Shown here: one piece after another, positions 1 through 8,094 of the stretch
Layout: each line of letters opens with the position of its first letter
Numbering within the stretch: position 1 is the stretch's first letter
NCBI GenBank assembly: GCA_963839475.1
Contig: CAWIVH010000017.1
Location: 248,001-312,000 of the forward strand
Direction of reading: 5' to 3'
Length of the DNA stretch: 64,000 bases
From: CAWIVH01 sp963839475
GTDB taxonomy: Bacteria > Acidobacteriota > UBA6911
Made by a program: the position numbers and the translations under genes
The notes under the pieces: model-generated
Told to the model about the DNA's origin: nothing
The model's input: only the letters and a program-made list of their open reading frames with translations
Databases searched by the model: none

Positions 1-1
1 T

Positions 2-220
2 GCAAGCGGATTCACGCTCGTCATCAACGGGACGAATTTCCAAACCGGCGCTCTGGTCCGATTCAACGCAGCCGAATTGGTTCCCCTTTCCATTAGCGAG
101 CGGCAGATCCGGGTCGAGATCCCGGGCTCCCTCATCCGTACTCCCGGCAAAGTGCCGGTGAGCGTAACCAATCCCGATACCGGTGGAACATCGAACCGGC
201 TCTATGTCGATATCCGGTAA
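2..220 (+). CDS. IPT/TIG-domain protein, C-terminal fragment
   Basis: The open frame enters from the left edge of the window and ends at TAA 218-220, giving 72 codons. The translation begins ASGFTLVINGTNF and continues with a pattern of short beta strands (GALVRFN, then a valine-rich strand and SVTNPDTGGTSN), which is the hallmark of an IPT/TIG immunoglobulin-like domain as found in secreted surface proteins. The N-terminus and any other domains lie outside the window, so the full function cannot be stated. The next gene starts 13 bases after its stop on the same strand and also encodes a secreted protein, so the two are probably co-transcribed. Confidence 0.7.
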   Translation, partial: ASGFTLVINGTNFQTGALVRFNAAELVPLSISERQIRVEIPGSLIRTPGKVPVSVTNPDTGGTSNRLYVDIR

Positions 221-233
221 CCGAGGGCAAGAT

Positions 234-2660
234 ATGTCAATAGAAATATCATCCACTGAAAAGGTAATTCGGCATCGCGGATCGGGATCTTCCCGCCAAT
301 TTCGCTCTAACGGGGAGCGATCCTTATCCCGCTTGCATACCAGCGCCTGGCGGCTGATCTTGATCCTCTCGCTCTCGGCCCTGCTGGCGGCCGGAGCAGC
401 AATGCCGGCGGGCGCACAAACGAAAAAATTCGCGAACGACAGCTTTGCCACCGCATTGCCGCTTGATATTCATGGATCGGGGCTTACCGGCGCGCTGTAC
501 CAAACAACGGACATGGCATACTACAAGTTTTCCGTGGATGCCGCGCGTGACATTACCGTATGGCTACAGACCGCCACCTTTGGATCTGAACTAAAGGCCA
601 TCGTCGCCCTGTATAACGTGGACAAGCAGCTAATGGCCTATAACGACGATGAGTTCCATCTCAAATCCTGGATGTACGAAGGGGACGCGCTCCTGTATAT
701 CCGTCTTCCGGCCGCGGGCAATTATTTTCTCGCAGTGGCAACTCAGGCAGGGTGGTACCACTTTCCCATTCTCCCGGATATTCCAACCTATTCGGGGACC
801 TTCAAAATCAATTTACTGACACGCTTCGACGGTGCCGCCACAGGCGATTGGTATGAACCGAACGACACGGCGCAGACCGCCGCGCCGATCAGCCTTCCGT
901 TCGTATCGGGAACGACAAACCTGCTTTATTTTGGCGATATCGATTGGTTTCGATTCGAGGCTAAAAAAGGCACAAGGCTGAGCATCGACATAGAAGCCCT
1001 CGAACAAACCGGCGCCCCGGGGTTTGATCTGATCGTCAGCCCCAGGCTCGGATTATTCGACGCACGCGGCAATCTGCTGATGTCCAACCTCCATGCACCC
1101 GACCCGGACACGGGTTTCGCCAGCGACCCCGCGCTGACGTTTGACGTCCCGGCGGATGGCAGATACTACATCTGTGTTACAGCTTCCAGCGATAGAAACT
1201 TCACGACGGCATTCAAGGACGCTGAATTTCTCAGGAATCCCTACGTCGGCAGCAAGGCCCATAGCCTGGGCTACTATCAGCTTGAGGTTCGCGAGGCCTA
1301 CAAGCTCTATTTCGCGCATATCGCCAACGGGGTATTCGGGGAATCCCGTTTTTCCACCAGTGTCATTTTACAGAACACCTCAACCCTGCCCGCGCGCGGT
1401 GAGCTGAAGCTCTATAAATCCGATGGATCACCGATGTCTTCAGAATTCCCGCCTACGGCCCAGACCGGCAGTTCATTCTGGTTCGACATACCTCCGGGAG
1501 GCGCATCCGTCATTACGACGGACGGCAAAGGAACCGGGAGTGCTGGTTACGCAGCGGTGGACACCACAGTCCCTATCACGGGCACCGCCGTGTTTTCCCA
1601 ATTTGACAGCCGCGGAGCACTTGTTACGGAAGCGGCCGTGGCAGCTTCGTCGGGCATAGAATTTTTTGCCTTCCCGGTCGATAACAGCGGCGATTACAAC
1701 ACTGGCTTGGCCGTCGCGAACATCTCCGGATCCACCAAAGCAACCCTGACGCTGAAAATGGTTGATCTCGCAGGTAAAACGCTTTCAGCCAAGACGATGA
1801 CATTGGAGCCGGGTACGCAGAAGGCGGTATTTGTAGGAGGAACTGGCCAGTTATTCCCGGAATTGCCTGGTGTAAGGGGAAGCCTCCAGGTATGGGCAGA
1901 CCAGCCGGTTTACGCCATTGCGCTGCGCAGCACTCCGAAAACCCTGACCACTTTGGAACCTGTGCCCATGGATTTGCCTTACAATCCTGTAACCCTGCGA
2001 TTTCCCCAGGTGGTTGTGGGCGGTACGCAATACAGCTACAAGACAGCCGTGCTGTTGACCAATCCCGGATATTTCCCCGCATCCGGCACCATACGGTTTA
2101 CGCGCGCCGACGGCACGCCGATGCTTGTCAGCATCAACTCCAAAGTTTCAAGCACACACAATTTCTCAGTCCCGGCACACGGGACCACCTTTATGATCAC
2201 AGAGGCCACCCAACAACTGGTCGCCGGCTATGCGACATTGGACTCCGATCATGGCATCGGCGGGCAGGTCGTTTATTCTCAATACGAGGGGCAATCGGGG
2301 GGGCTTGTGACTGAAGTAGCCGTCGGACCGGCTGTTGCAGCGAAACGAGTCGCAGTTTTCGCCCAGAATGAGAACGGATACAGCACCGGCCTGGCTTACG
2401 TCAATTTGAATGCAACAACAGCCGCCCTTTTTTGTCAGATTCAGTCGGGGGCTGATGCCTCCCAAATTCAATCGCAGGATCTTCCGGGGCTGGAAGCAGG
2501 AAAGCAGAGGGCTCAACTCGTAGCGGGACCCGGCCAGATGTTCCCGTCTTTTTCCGGTAACGGCACCCTCACGCTCACTTCATCGCTTCCGCTTTATTCG
2601 GTGGCGCTGCGGATCACATCATCCACCATGACGGCCATTCCTGTCATCCCGATACCTTGA
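234..2660 (+). CDS. Secreted PPC-domain protein with duplicated C-terminal beta module
   Basis: This encodes about 808 residues. I prefer the ATG at 234 because it follows GAGGGCAAG and lies after the stop of the preceding gene; in-frame ATGs at 183 and 204 would overlap that gene. A long basic N-region precedes a hydrophobic signal segment ending near PAGAQ, so export is likely. Two bacterial pre-peptidase C-terminal (PPC)-like domains follow, marked by NDSFATALPL, then YYKFSV, and by YEPNDTAQTA, then DIDWFRFEA. The second half holds two copies of a module with the pattern FST/YKTAVLLTNP, RADGTPM and a tail ending in an ALR strand, separated by about 240 residues. No catalytic domain is visible. 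It is probably an extracellular or surface protein of unknown role; I infer adhesion or matrix binding only from its architecture. Confidence 0.8.
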   Translation: MSIEISSTEKVIRHRGSGSSRQFRSNGERSLSRLHTSAWRLILILSLSALLAAGAAMPAGAQTKKFANDSFATALPLDIHGSGLTGALYQTTDMAYYKFSVDAARDITVWLQTATFGSELKAIVALYNVDKQLMAYNDDEFHLKSWMYEGDALLYIRLPAAGNYFLAVATQAGWYHFPILPDIPTYSGTFKINLLTRFDGAATGDWYEPNDTAQTAAPISLPFVSGTTNLLYFGDIDWFRFEAKKGTRLSIDIEALEQTGAPGFDLIVSPRLGLFDARGNLLMSNLHAPDPDTGFASDPALTFDVPADGRYYICVTASSDRNFTTAFKDAEFLRNPYVGSKAHSLGYYQLEVREAYKLYFAHIANGVFGESRFSTSVILQNTSTLPARGELKLYKSDGSPMSSEFPPTAQTGSSFWFDIPPGGASVITTDGKGTGSAGYAAVDTTVPITGTAVFSQFDSRGALVTEAAVAASSGIEFFAFPVDNSGDYNTGLAVANISGSTKATLTLKMVDLAGKTLSAKTMTLEPGTQKAVFVGGTGQLFPELPGVRGSLQVWADQPVYAIALRSTPKTLTTLEPVPMDLPYNPVTLRFPQVVVGGTQYSYKTAVLLTNPGYFPASGTIRFTRADGTPMLVSINSKVSSTHNFSVPAHGTTFMITEATQQLVAGYATLDSDHGIGGQVVYSQYEGQSGGLVTEVAVGPAVAAKRVAVFAQNENGYSTGLAYVNLNATTAALFCQIQSGADASQIQSQDLPGLEAGKQRAQLVAGPGQMFPSFSGNGTLTLTSSLPLYSVALRITSSTMTAIPVIPIP

Positions 2661-2666
2661 TACTTG

Positions 2667-2695
2667 GAGAGACGGGGAGAATTACCCCGTCTCTC
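2667..2695. terminator. Stem-loop between convergent genes
   Basis: An 11-bp perfect stem (GAGAGACGGGG pairing with CCCCGTCTCTC) with a 7-base loop lies immediately after the stop of the plus-strand PPC-domain gene and touches the stop codon of the minus-strand HAD gene. No long T-tract follows on either strand, so it may work as a weak bidirectional terminator or as an RNA 3'-end stabiliser. Confidence 0.5.
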
Positions 2696-3302
2696 AAAGC
2701 AGTTTTCTGCCTGTCATTTCATCTATAAATAATTCCTGGTCCAGAAATTGGAAAGCATCGATTCCAAGATCCTGGGCCGCTTGGACATTCGGCAGCAAAT
2801 CATCCACGAAAAGAGTCTCTGCTGCCACGAATCCCGCCTTCTGCAAAGCCTGCCGGAAGATAATGGGGTCCGGCTTCACCACGCCGACCTCATAGGAAAC
2901 GACGCATCCCTTGAAGTGCCGCAGAAGCGGGTAGTGGCGGGTAACAAACTCGAAGTGTAGCGGATTCGTGTTTGAAAGAATCCAGAGATCTGTCTTGGAA
3001 GCGAGCTTTAAAAGAATTTCATCGGGCAGAATGGGATCCGGACTGAAGATTGAATTCCAGGCATCGGCAAAATCCCGCAAATCTATCAGCCTTCCCAGGC
3101 GGCGGCAGACCTCGGCGTGAAACTCTTCGGTGGGGATTCGGCCGGATTCATATCGTAGCGCCAATCCATCTCCCATCACCGCCGCGCGAAGCTGCTCGGG
3201 TCCGGCTCCGGCAATGCTGTTCATCCGGGCGGCAAATCGCACTATTTCAAAATCAATCAGGACTTTTCCCAGATCGAGCAGAATGCATCGGACACTGGAC
3301 AA
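2694..3302 (-). CDS. YihX-like HAD-superfamily hydrolase
   Basis: This is a haloacid-dehalogenase-superfamily phosphatase of about 202 residues. The frame extends to a TTG at 3329, but a TTG at 3302 sits 9 bases after AAGGAG and gives the typical start SSVRCILLDLGKVL, so I prefer it. Motif I is DLGKV, with Gly at the +2 position as in the YihX/haloacid dehalogenase subgroup; motif II is LSNTN; motif III is the Lys of VGVVKPDP; motif IV is FVDD. The order and spacing match sugar-phosphate phosphatases such as E. coli YihX. It is the last gene of the hyuB operon, about 5 bases after the racemase stop. The substrate cannot be told from sequence. Confidence 0.8.
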   Translation of the reverse strand: MSSVRCILLDLGKVLIDFEIVRFAARMNSIAGAGPEQLRAAVMGDGLALRYESGRIPTEEFHAEVCRRLGRLIDLRDFADAWNSIFSPDPILPDEILLKLASKTDLWILSNTNPLHFEFVTRHYPLLRHFKGCVVSYEVGVVKPDPIIFRQALQKAGFVAAETLFVDDLLPNVQAAQDLGIDAFQFLDQELFIDEMTGRKLL

Positions 3303-3307
3303 TTCGA

Positions 3308-4009
3308 TCAACTCCTTCCGGAAGCCCAATCCACGGCGGCCTGGGCCAAGACCCGCGTAGCGTTGATGCAGGGATAAGGGACCCTGAATGGATTCAATGC
3401 GAGAGGTATCTCCGTGCAGCCAAGAATCACGGCCCCGGCCCCGCGCCTGACAAGATCCTCTCCAATCGATTCCAGGCTGAATCCCGTCTGCTCGTTGTGA
3501 ACGCCTTCTTTCACTTCAATTATGGCCTGGTGCACTCTGGCCTGGGATGTTTCATCCGGCTCAATCAGGTCGAAGCCCGCCTTTAGGCATGCGGCCTGGT
3601 ACACTCCGCAGTAAATTGTCCCCGTGGCTGCAAGCAGACCAACCTTACGAAAACCAGGGTGCTGAAATCGGATGTAGCTACAAGTTTGCTCGATCATATT
3701 GATGACCGGAATGGAGAGGCAGGCCTTTATGCGCGGAAGGAAATAGTGGGCGGCGTTGCAGGGAATCGCAAGAATCCCCGCCCCAGCTTGCTGCAGCCGC
3801 AGTGCGCCTTGAACCATTGCGGGAACAGGATCTTCCCCTCTCCCCAGAATAGCCTCGGTTCGGTCTGGTATCGCCGGATTGGAGAAGATCAGCATCGGAA
3901 AATGCTCCTGATCCCTTCTCGCAGGAGACAGGCGGATGATCTCGAGGAACAGGTCCGCGGTCGCTGCGGGCCCCATACCGCCCAGGATACCGATGATGCG
4001 CTCAGCCAT
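3308..4009 (-). CDS. Aspartate/glutamate (or hydantoin) racemase family protein
   Basis: This 233-residue protein belongs to the cofactor-independent Asp/Glu/hydantoin racemase superfamily, which inverts the alpha-carbon with a two-cysteine acid/base pair. The N-terminal GILGGMGPAATADLF is the signature of the aspartate racemase branch. The two catalytic cysteines are visible in IPCNAAH (about residue 84) and LGCTEIPL (about residue 198). The ATG at 4009 follows GGGGAGG. It overlaps the end of the upstream enolase-superfamily gene by 8 bases, which indicates translational coupling. The substrate could be aspartate, glutamate or an N-carbamoyl/hydantoin compound; the neighbouring HyuB makes the last worth considering. 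Confidence 0.85.
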   Translation of the reverse strand: MAERIIGILGGMGPAATADLFLEIIRLSPARRDQEHFPMLIFSNPAIPDRTEAILGRGEDPVPAMVQGALRLQQAGAGILAIPCNAAHYFLPRIKACLSIPVINMIEQTCSYIRFQHPGFRKVGLLAATGTIYCGVYQAACLKAGFDLIEPDETSQARVHQAIIEVKEGVHNEQTGFSLESIGEDLVRRGAGAVILGCTEIPLALNPFRVPYPCINATRVLAQAAVDWASGRS

Positions 4010-5138
4010 GAGCCTCCCCGATCCCGACCCTGCTAAATTGCCTTTTCCGCACCGTCATTCGGTCGATCAAATCCCAATTCAGATCGTATCCCAATCCTGG
4101 GCCCCGGGGGACTGCAATGGTCCCGTCGGCACTGACCGATATCGGGGGAATAATCGTATCTTCCGCATAATATCTTTTGCTGGCCGAGACATCGCCGGGA
4201 AGCGTAAACCCTGACAGTGTGGACATGGCGATATTATGGGCTCTGCCAATCCCGCTTTCCAACATGCCGCCGCACCACACAGGAATGCCATTACGGCTGC
4301 AATACTCGTTGATCTTGATAGCTTCGGAAAATCCTCCGACACGGCCCAATTTCACATTGATGATCCTGCAACTCCCCATCTCCACCGCTTTTCGTGCATC
4401 TTCAGCATGGTGTATGGATTCGTCCAGACAGACAGGCGTATCGATCTGCCGCTGAAGCACCGCGTGATCAACTATGTCGTCATGTCCGAGCGGCTGTTCG
4501 ATCATCATCAGCCGGAACTGGTCGAGTTTGCGGAACAGGGGCAAATCACCGAGGCTGAAAGCGCTGTTCGCATCCACCATAAGGAGGATATCCGGAAATT
4601 CCTGGCGAATCAGCCGAAGCGGTTCCACTTCCCATCCAGGCTTAATTTTGATCTTTATCCGGCGGTATCCGGCAGAAACCTCCAGGCGCACTTTTTCCAG
4701 CAGTTGTTCCAGACCATCCTGAATCCCGATGGAAACGCCACACCGAATTTCCGTGTAAACTCCGCCGATTTTTTTGTGGAGGGGAATTCCTTCACTGCGA
4801 GCCTCCAGGTCCCAAATGGCTGTTTCCAATGCGGCGCGCGCCATCCTATGTCCCCGGACATGCTTAAATAGGTCAGCAACATCGCCCGCGCGCTCCAAAG
4901 GCCTTTCCCAAAAGACGGGGACAAGAAAGTCGCTTATCACGTGCCATGCGGTTTCCGTGGTTTCGCTGCTGTAGAAAGGGTCTTCGGCGGCTGTACATTC
5001 GCCATAACCGACACCATCTTTGGATTCGACGGTAACGAGGATAATCCTTCTTTCAGTTGTGCGGCCAAAACTCGTTTCAAAGAAATGAACCAGTGGAATC
5101 CTGATTTCCCGGATCTGAACTGCTTCAATGGAGATCAA
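4002..5138 (-). CDS. OSBS / N-acylamino-acid racemase-type enolase-superfamily enzyme
   Basis: About 378 residues. The frame runs back to 5198, but a TTG at 5138 gives the family start (ISIEAVQIREIRIPL), lies 8 bases after GGGAGG and overlaps the stop of hyuB in a TTGA junction. The enolase-superfamily catalytic set is complete: KxK in RIKIKIKPGW, metal ligands in VDANSAF, EQPLGHDD and DESIHH, and the second-face lysine in INVKLGRVGG, followed by VWCGGMLESGIGRAHN and LPGDVSASKRYY. This pattern marks the MenC/N-succinylamino-acid-racemase branch, which makes o-succinylbenzoate or racemises N-acylamino acids. No other men gene is nearby, and an MqnP-like prenyltransferase is, so a racemase role is more likely than menaquinone synthesis (inference). 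Confidence 0.85.
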   Translation of the reverse strand: MISIEAVQIREIRIPLVHFFETSFGRTTERRIILVTVESKDGVGYGECTAAEDPFYSSETTETAWHVISDFLVPVFWERPLERAGDVADLFKHVRGHRMARAALETAIWDLEARSEGIPLHKKIGGVYTEIRCGVSIGIQDGLEQLLEKVRLEVSAGYRRIKIKIKPGWEVEPLRLIRQEFPDILLMVDANSAFSLGDLPLFRKLDQFRLMMIEQPLGHDDIVDHAVLQRQIDTPVCLDESIHHAEDARKAVEMGSCRIINVKLGRVGGFSEAIKINEYCSRNGIPVWCGGMLESGIGRAHNIAMSTLSGFTLPGDVSASKRYYAEDTIIPPISVSADGTIAVPRGPGLGYDLNWDLIDRMTVRKRQFSRVGIGEAHG

Positions 5139-6766
5139 GGTCGATTCCCTCCCTTTGCTCTGGCCCTGCTCAGACGCAAGGGCGTTGCGGCCCCCCACCC
5201 GCCTCCGCCCGGGGTCTCAAGCACGATCCGGTCCCCAGGATTGACCCTGAATCTGCTTTTGGCGGGCAGCTGTTTGGAGAATCCCTTTCTAATGAGAATG
5301 GCGCGCCCCGATTTACCGGGAAATCCACCGGCAAGACCCCATGGCCGGAAGGACCGCCTGTCGGATAGCAGGGTCGCATCGGCCGCAGCCAACAACTCAA
5401 TCTCGCGTATAATGCCGTCGCCGCCGCAGAAGGCACCTTTACCGCCGCTGCGGCGGCGGAGGGAGTAGCGACGGACCCGGAATGGGAAAACATACTCCAG
5501 GGCTTCGACCGGCGTATTCAGGGAATTGGTCATATGGGTGTGGATCCCACTGTCGCCGTCCCCGTGTGCGCTGGCACCCATTCCGCCCGCTATGGTTTCA
5601 TAGTACGAAAACATGGACCCCGTCCGCGGGTGGAATCCTCCCAGGGCCAGGTTATTCATCGTACCGCTGCTGGCGGCCGGTATCAGATCGGGTATGGCTG
5701 ATCCTAAAGCCCGCAGCAGGACATCAACGATCCGCTGGGAAGTCTCGACATTGCCGGCCGCGACCGCCGCAGGGAAGGCGGCGTGCACTACGGTGCCTTT
5801 GGGAACATGAATTCGTACGGGTCGCAGAACACCTGAACTAGCCGGTATGGCCTGGGGGACCAGAGCGCGCACCACATAAAACACCGCGGAATGGGTGATG
5901 GCCAGCACTGCGTTCACGCAACCCGCCACTTGCTCGGCAGTACCCCGGAAATCAACTTCAAGCGTACCTCGACGGATGCGCAGACAGACGCTAATCCGGA
6001 TGGGGGCATTGACGATACCGTCGTCGTCCAGGTAATCCACGGACTCATAGACGCCGTCCGGCAATCGGGCAAGAAAAGCCCGAACCATGCGTTCGGAATA
6101 ATCCTGGAGGTGTGCGGCGTATTCGAGGGCCACGTCCTCACCGTGGCGGGCGGCAATCTGGCGAAGTCTTCGCTCACCAGTTTTGTTGGCGGCAATCTGC
6201 GCCGTCAAATCCCCTTCGCGTTCCCGGGGGGTGCGAACATTTGCGAGAAGCAGCCTGAACACGTCCTCCGCCCGTTGCCCTGCCGAATAAAGTTTGATGG
6301 GCGGAATCCGCAAACCCTCTTGGAATATGTCAGTGCTCAGCGGCATGGATCCGGGTGTCATCCCGCCGATATCAGAATGGTGCGCCCGGTTGGCAACATA
6401 GAACAGGAGGCGGTTGTCCCGTGGCCCCTCGGAATACACCGGGCTGACAAGGGTAATATCGGGAAGGTGCGTCCCCCCATTATAGGGATCATTCAAGATC
6501 GCCATGTCACCGCTTCTCAGGTCCACCGAGCGAACAGCTGCAAGCACCGACATCGGCATGGAGCCAAGATGAACGGGCATATGGTCGCCCTGGGCCACCA
6601 GTTCCCCACGGGCGTCGAAAACAGCGCATGAATAGTCGCGGCGCTCCTTGATGTTTGGCGAAAAGGCGGTGCGGCGGAGAGTCACACCCATTTCCTCCGC
6701 AACGGAGGAATAGAGCGATTTGAATATCTCGAGCTGTATTGGATCAAATTTAGGAGCGCCAGACAA
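5135..6766 (-). CDS. hyuB: Hydantoinase B / oxoprolinase-type subunit
   Basis: This 543-residue protein is the B subunit of the ATP-dependent N-methylhydantoinase/5-oxoprolinase/acetone carboxylase family. The family start (FDPIQLEIFKSLYSSVAEEM), the RRDYSCAVFD and GDHMPVHLGSM stretches, NDPYNGGTHLPD and the glycine-rich C-terminus ending near LETPGGGGWG are all present, so it is full length. It starts at a TTG (6764-6766) with a strong GGAGGA ribosome site. It is the first gene of a four-gene operon with two racemase-type enzymes and a HAD phosphatase. The partner HyuA, which carries the ATP-binding part, is not in this window; it must lie elsewhere or be absent. Hydantoin-, oxoproline- or N-carbamoyl-type substrates are possible. 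Confidence 0.88.
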   Translation of the reverse strand: MSGAPKFDPIQLEIFKSLYSSVAEEMGVTLRRTAFSPNIKERRDYSCAVFDARGELVAQGDHMPVHLGSMPMSVLAAVRSVDLRSGDMAILNDPYNGGTHLPDITLVSPVYSEGPRDNRLLFYVANRAHHSDIGGMTPGSMPLSTDIFQEGLRIPPIKLYSAGQRAEDVFRLLLANVRTPREREGDLTAQIAANKTGERRLRQIAARHGEDVALEYAAHLQDYSERMVRAFLARLPDGVYESVDYLDDDGIVNAPIRISVCLRIRRGTLEVDFRGTAEQVAGCVNAVLAITHSAVFYVVRALVPQAIPASSGVLRPVRIHVPKGTVVHAAFPAAVAAGNVETSQRIVDVLLRALGSAIPDLIPAASSGTMNNLALGGFHPRTGSMFSYYETIAGGMGASAHGDGDSGIHTHMTNSLNTPVEALEYVFPFRVRRYSLRRRSGGKGAFCGGDGIIREIELLAAADATLLSDRRSFRPWGLAGGFPGKSGRAILIRKGFSKQLPAKSRFRVNPGDRIVLETPGGGGWGAATPLRLSRARAKGGNRP

Positions 6767-7227
6767 AGATCTCCTCCACGAACAAGAAATAGAATTCTAA
6801 CACTCGCATGACCGAAATCTGAAACTGCAATGCCTTTGGCAAATCGGAGGGCAAAAGCCAGATCGGGAACTGGGTACCCTATTTCATGCGCAGAATCTCT
6901 CTTTTGAACACCCGTTTGTGCCGGCAGTTTTATTCGGATCCTCTGTCAGCACGATCCTTTTTGATGGAAAACACCAGAATCTCTGCAAGATTGGCTTTTT
7001 CTCCGTGGGGCTATCGTTGAATGACAACCTGGTTTTATTTTTCTATTCTTTTATTTTGTTATACTTGCGTGACATATCGGATTAAAATTATGTCAGCAAG
7101 GCAAGCCTGACTGCCGATAAATAGAGCAGAGCGTGCCAGCGTACCGAGGTTCGAGAGACTTGGATGTGAATACGGGAAAAGGGACTTCGCTGGAAAGCGG
7201 GCCACCGGCTCTGCAGATGGTGTACGT
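6767..7227. other. Divergent intergenic region, hyuB / mqnP
   Basis: No credible gene lies here. The only open frames are antisense continuations of the prenyltransferase gene. The part 7030-7095 is strongly AT-rich and probably holds the promoters of one or both divergent units, but I see no convincing -35/-10 pair. It also contains the stem-loop at 7064-7100. Confidence 0.6.
7064..7100 (+). promoter_or_regulatory. 12-bp imperfect inverted repeat in mqnP leader
   Basis: The arms CTTGC-g-TGACATA and TATGTCA-GCAAG pair over 12 bp with one bulged G and a 12-base AT-rich loop. It lies about 130 bases before the prenyltransferase start, inside an AT-rich stretch. It could be an operator or a leader-RNA hairpin. 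There is no T-tract, so it is not an intrinsic terminator. Confidence 0.4.
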
Positions 7228-8091
7228 GTGTTGAAAAAGATCCGCATTCTGCTCGAAATGATCAAATTTGAACATACGGTTTTCGCCTTGCCGTTCGCGT
7301 TTTTGGGGGCCGTTTTTGCAGCCCAGGGGCTACCGAGCCTCCGGCAGGCAGTTTGGATACTAATGGCGATGGTGGGGGCGCGCAGTGCAGCTATGGCGTT
7401 CAACCGTTTGGTGGATCTTCCTTACGACGCCAAAAATCCGCGTACGGCGAGCCGTGCACTACCGCAGGGTTTGCTGGAGACCTCCTTTGTCATCGGGTTT
7501 ATCGGTGTTTCCGCATTCCTCCTGATCTTTGCAGCCTATCAATTGAATCCGCTGGCATTCAGGCTGAGTCCGGCAGCGCTGGCCGTAGTGTTTTTCTATT
7601 CCTATACCAAGCGATTTACCTGGGGCAGTCACCTGTTCCTGGGTTTGGCCCTCGCATGTTCTCCGATAGGCGCCTGGATAGCGATTCGCGGCGACCTGGC
7701 CATGACTCCTTTGCTGTTGGGGGCGGCCGTGGTGCTTTGGGTCGCCGGATTCGACATTATTTACGCCTGCCAGGATGTCGAATTTGACCGCAGAACGGCA
7801 CTTCATTCCATTCCGCAACGATTCGGTATTGCGGGTGCCTTGTGGATATCAGGGGCAATGCACATCCTGACGGTGGGGGCGCTGGCCTGGTTATTTGCCT
7901 TTCAGGCGCTGGGCTGGCTGAGCTATGGCGGTTTGGCGGCGGTCACAGCGTTGCTCATTTATGAACATGCGCTCGTCAGGCCATCGGACCTGAGCCGCCT
8001 CAATGCGGCTTTTTTTACAATAAACGGCTGGGTCAGCATTTTGCTGTTGATTACCACGAGCCTGGATATTCTCAACCATCCCGGATCATAA
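7228..8091 (+). CDS. mqnP: UbiA-family prenyltransferase, MqnP-like (futalosine menaquinone pathway)
   Basis: This integral membrane prenyltransferase of 287 residues would attach the polyprenyl tail to the aromatic headgroup of menaquinone. Both Asp-rich substrate motifs are present: NRLVDLPYDAKNPRTASR near residue 55 and DIIYACQDVEFDRRTALH near residue 180. The N-terminal MIKFEHTVFALPFAFLGA is the signature I associate with MqnP (futalosine pathway) rather than proteobacterial UbiA. Seven to nine hydrophobic segments are visible. The start is a GTG at 7228; an adjacent TTG at 7231 is possible, and neither has a clear ribosome site. The gene ends 3 bases before pilB and probably shares its transcript. 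Confidence 0.85.
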   Translation: MLKKIRILLEMIKFEHTVFALPFAFLGAVFAAQGLPSLRQAVWILMAMVGARSAAMAFNRLVDLPYDAKNPRTASRALPQGLLETSFVIGFIGVSAFLLIFAAYQLNPLAFRLSPAALAVVFFYSYTKRFTWGSHLFLGLALACSPIGAWIAIRGDLAMTPLLLGAAVVLWVAGFDIIYACQDVEFDRRTALHSIPQRFGIAGALWISGAMHILTVGALAWLFAFQALGWLSYGGLAAVTALLIYEHALVRPSDLSRLNAAFFTINGWVSILLLITTSLDILNHPGS

Positions 8092-8094
8092 CCT

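Noticed and set aside
7101..7227. Possible c-di-GMP riboswitch before the mqnP-pil genes
   Set aside because: The conserved GEMM core and tetraloop features could not be found.
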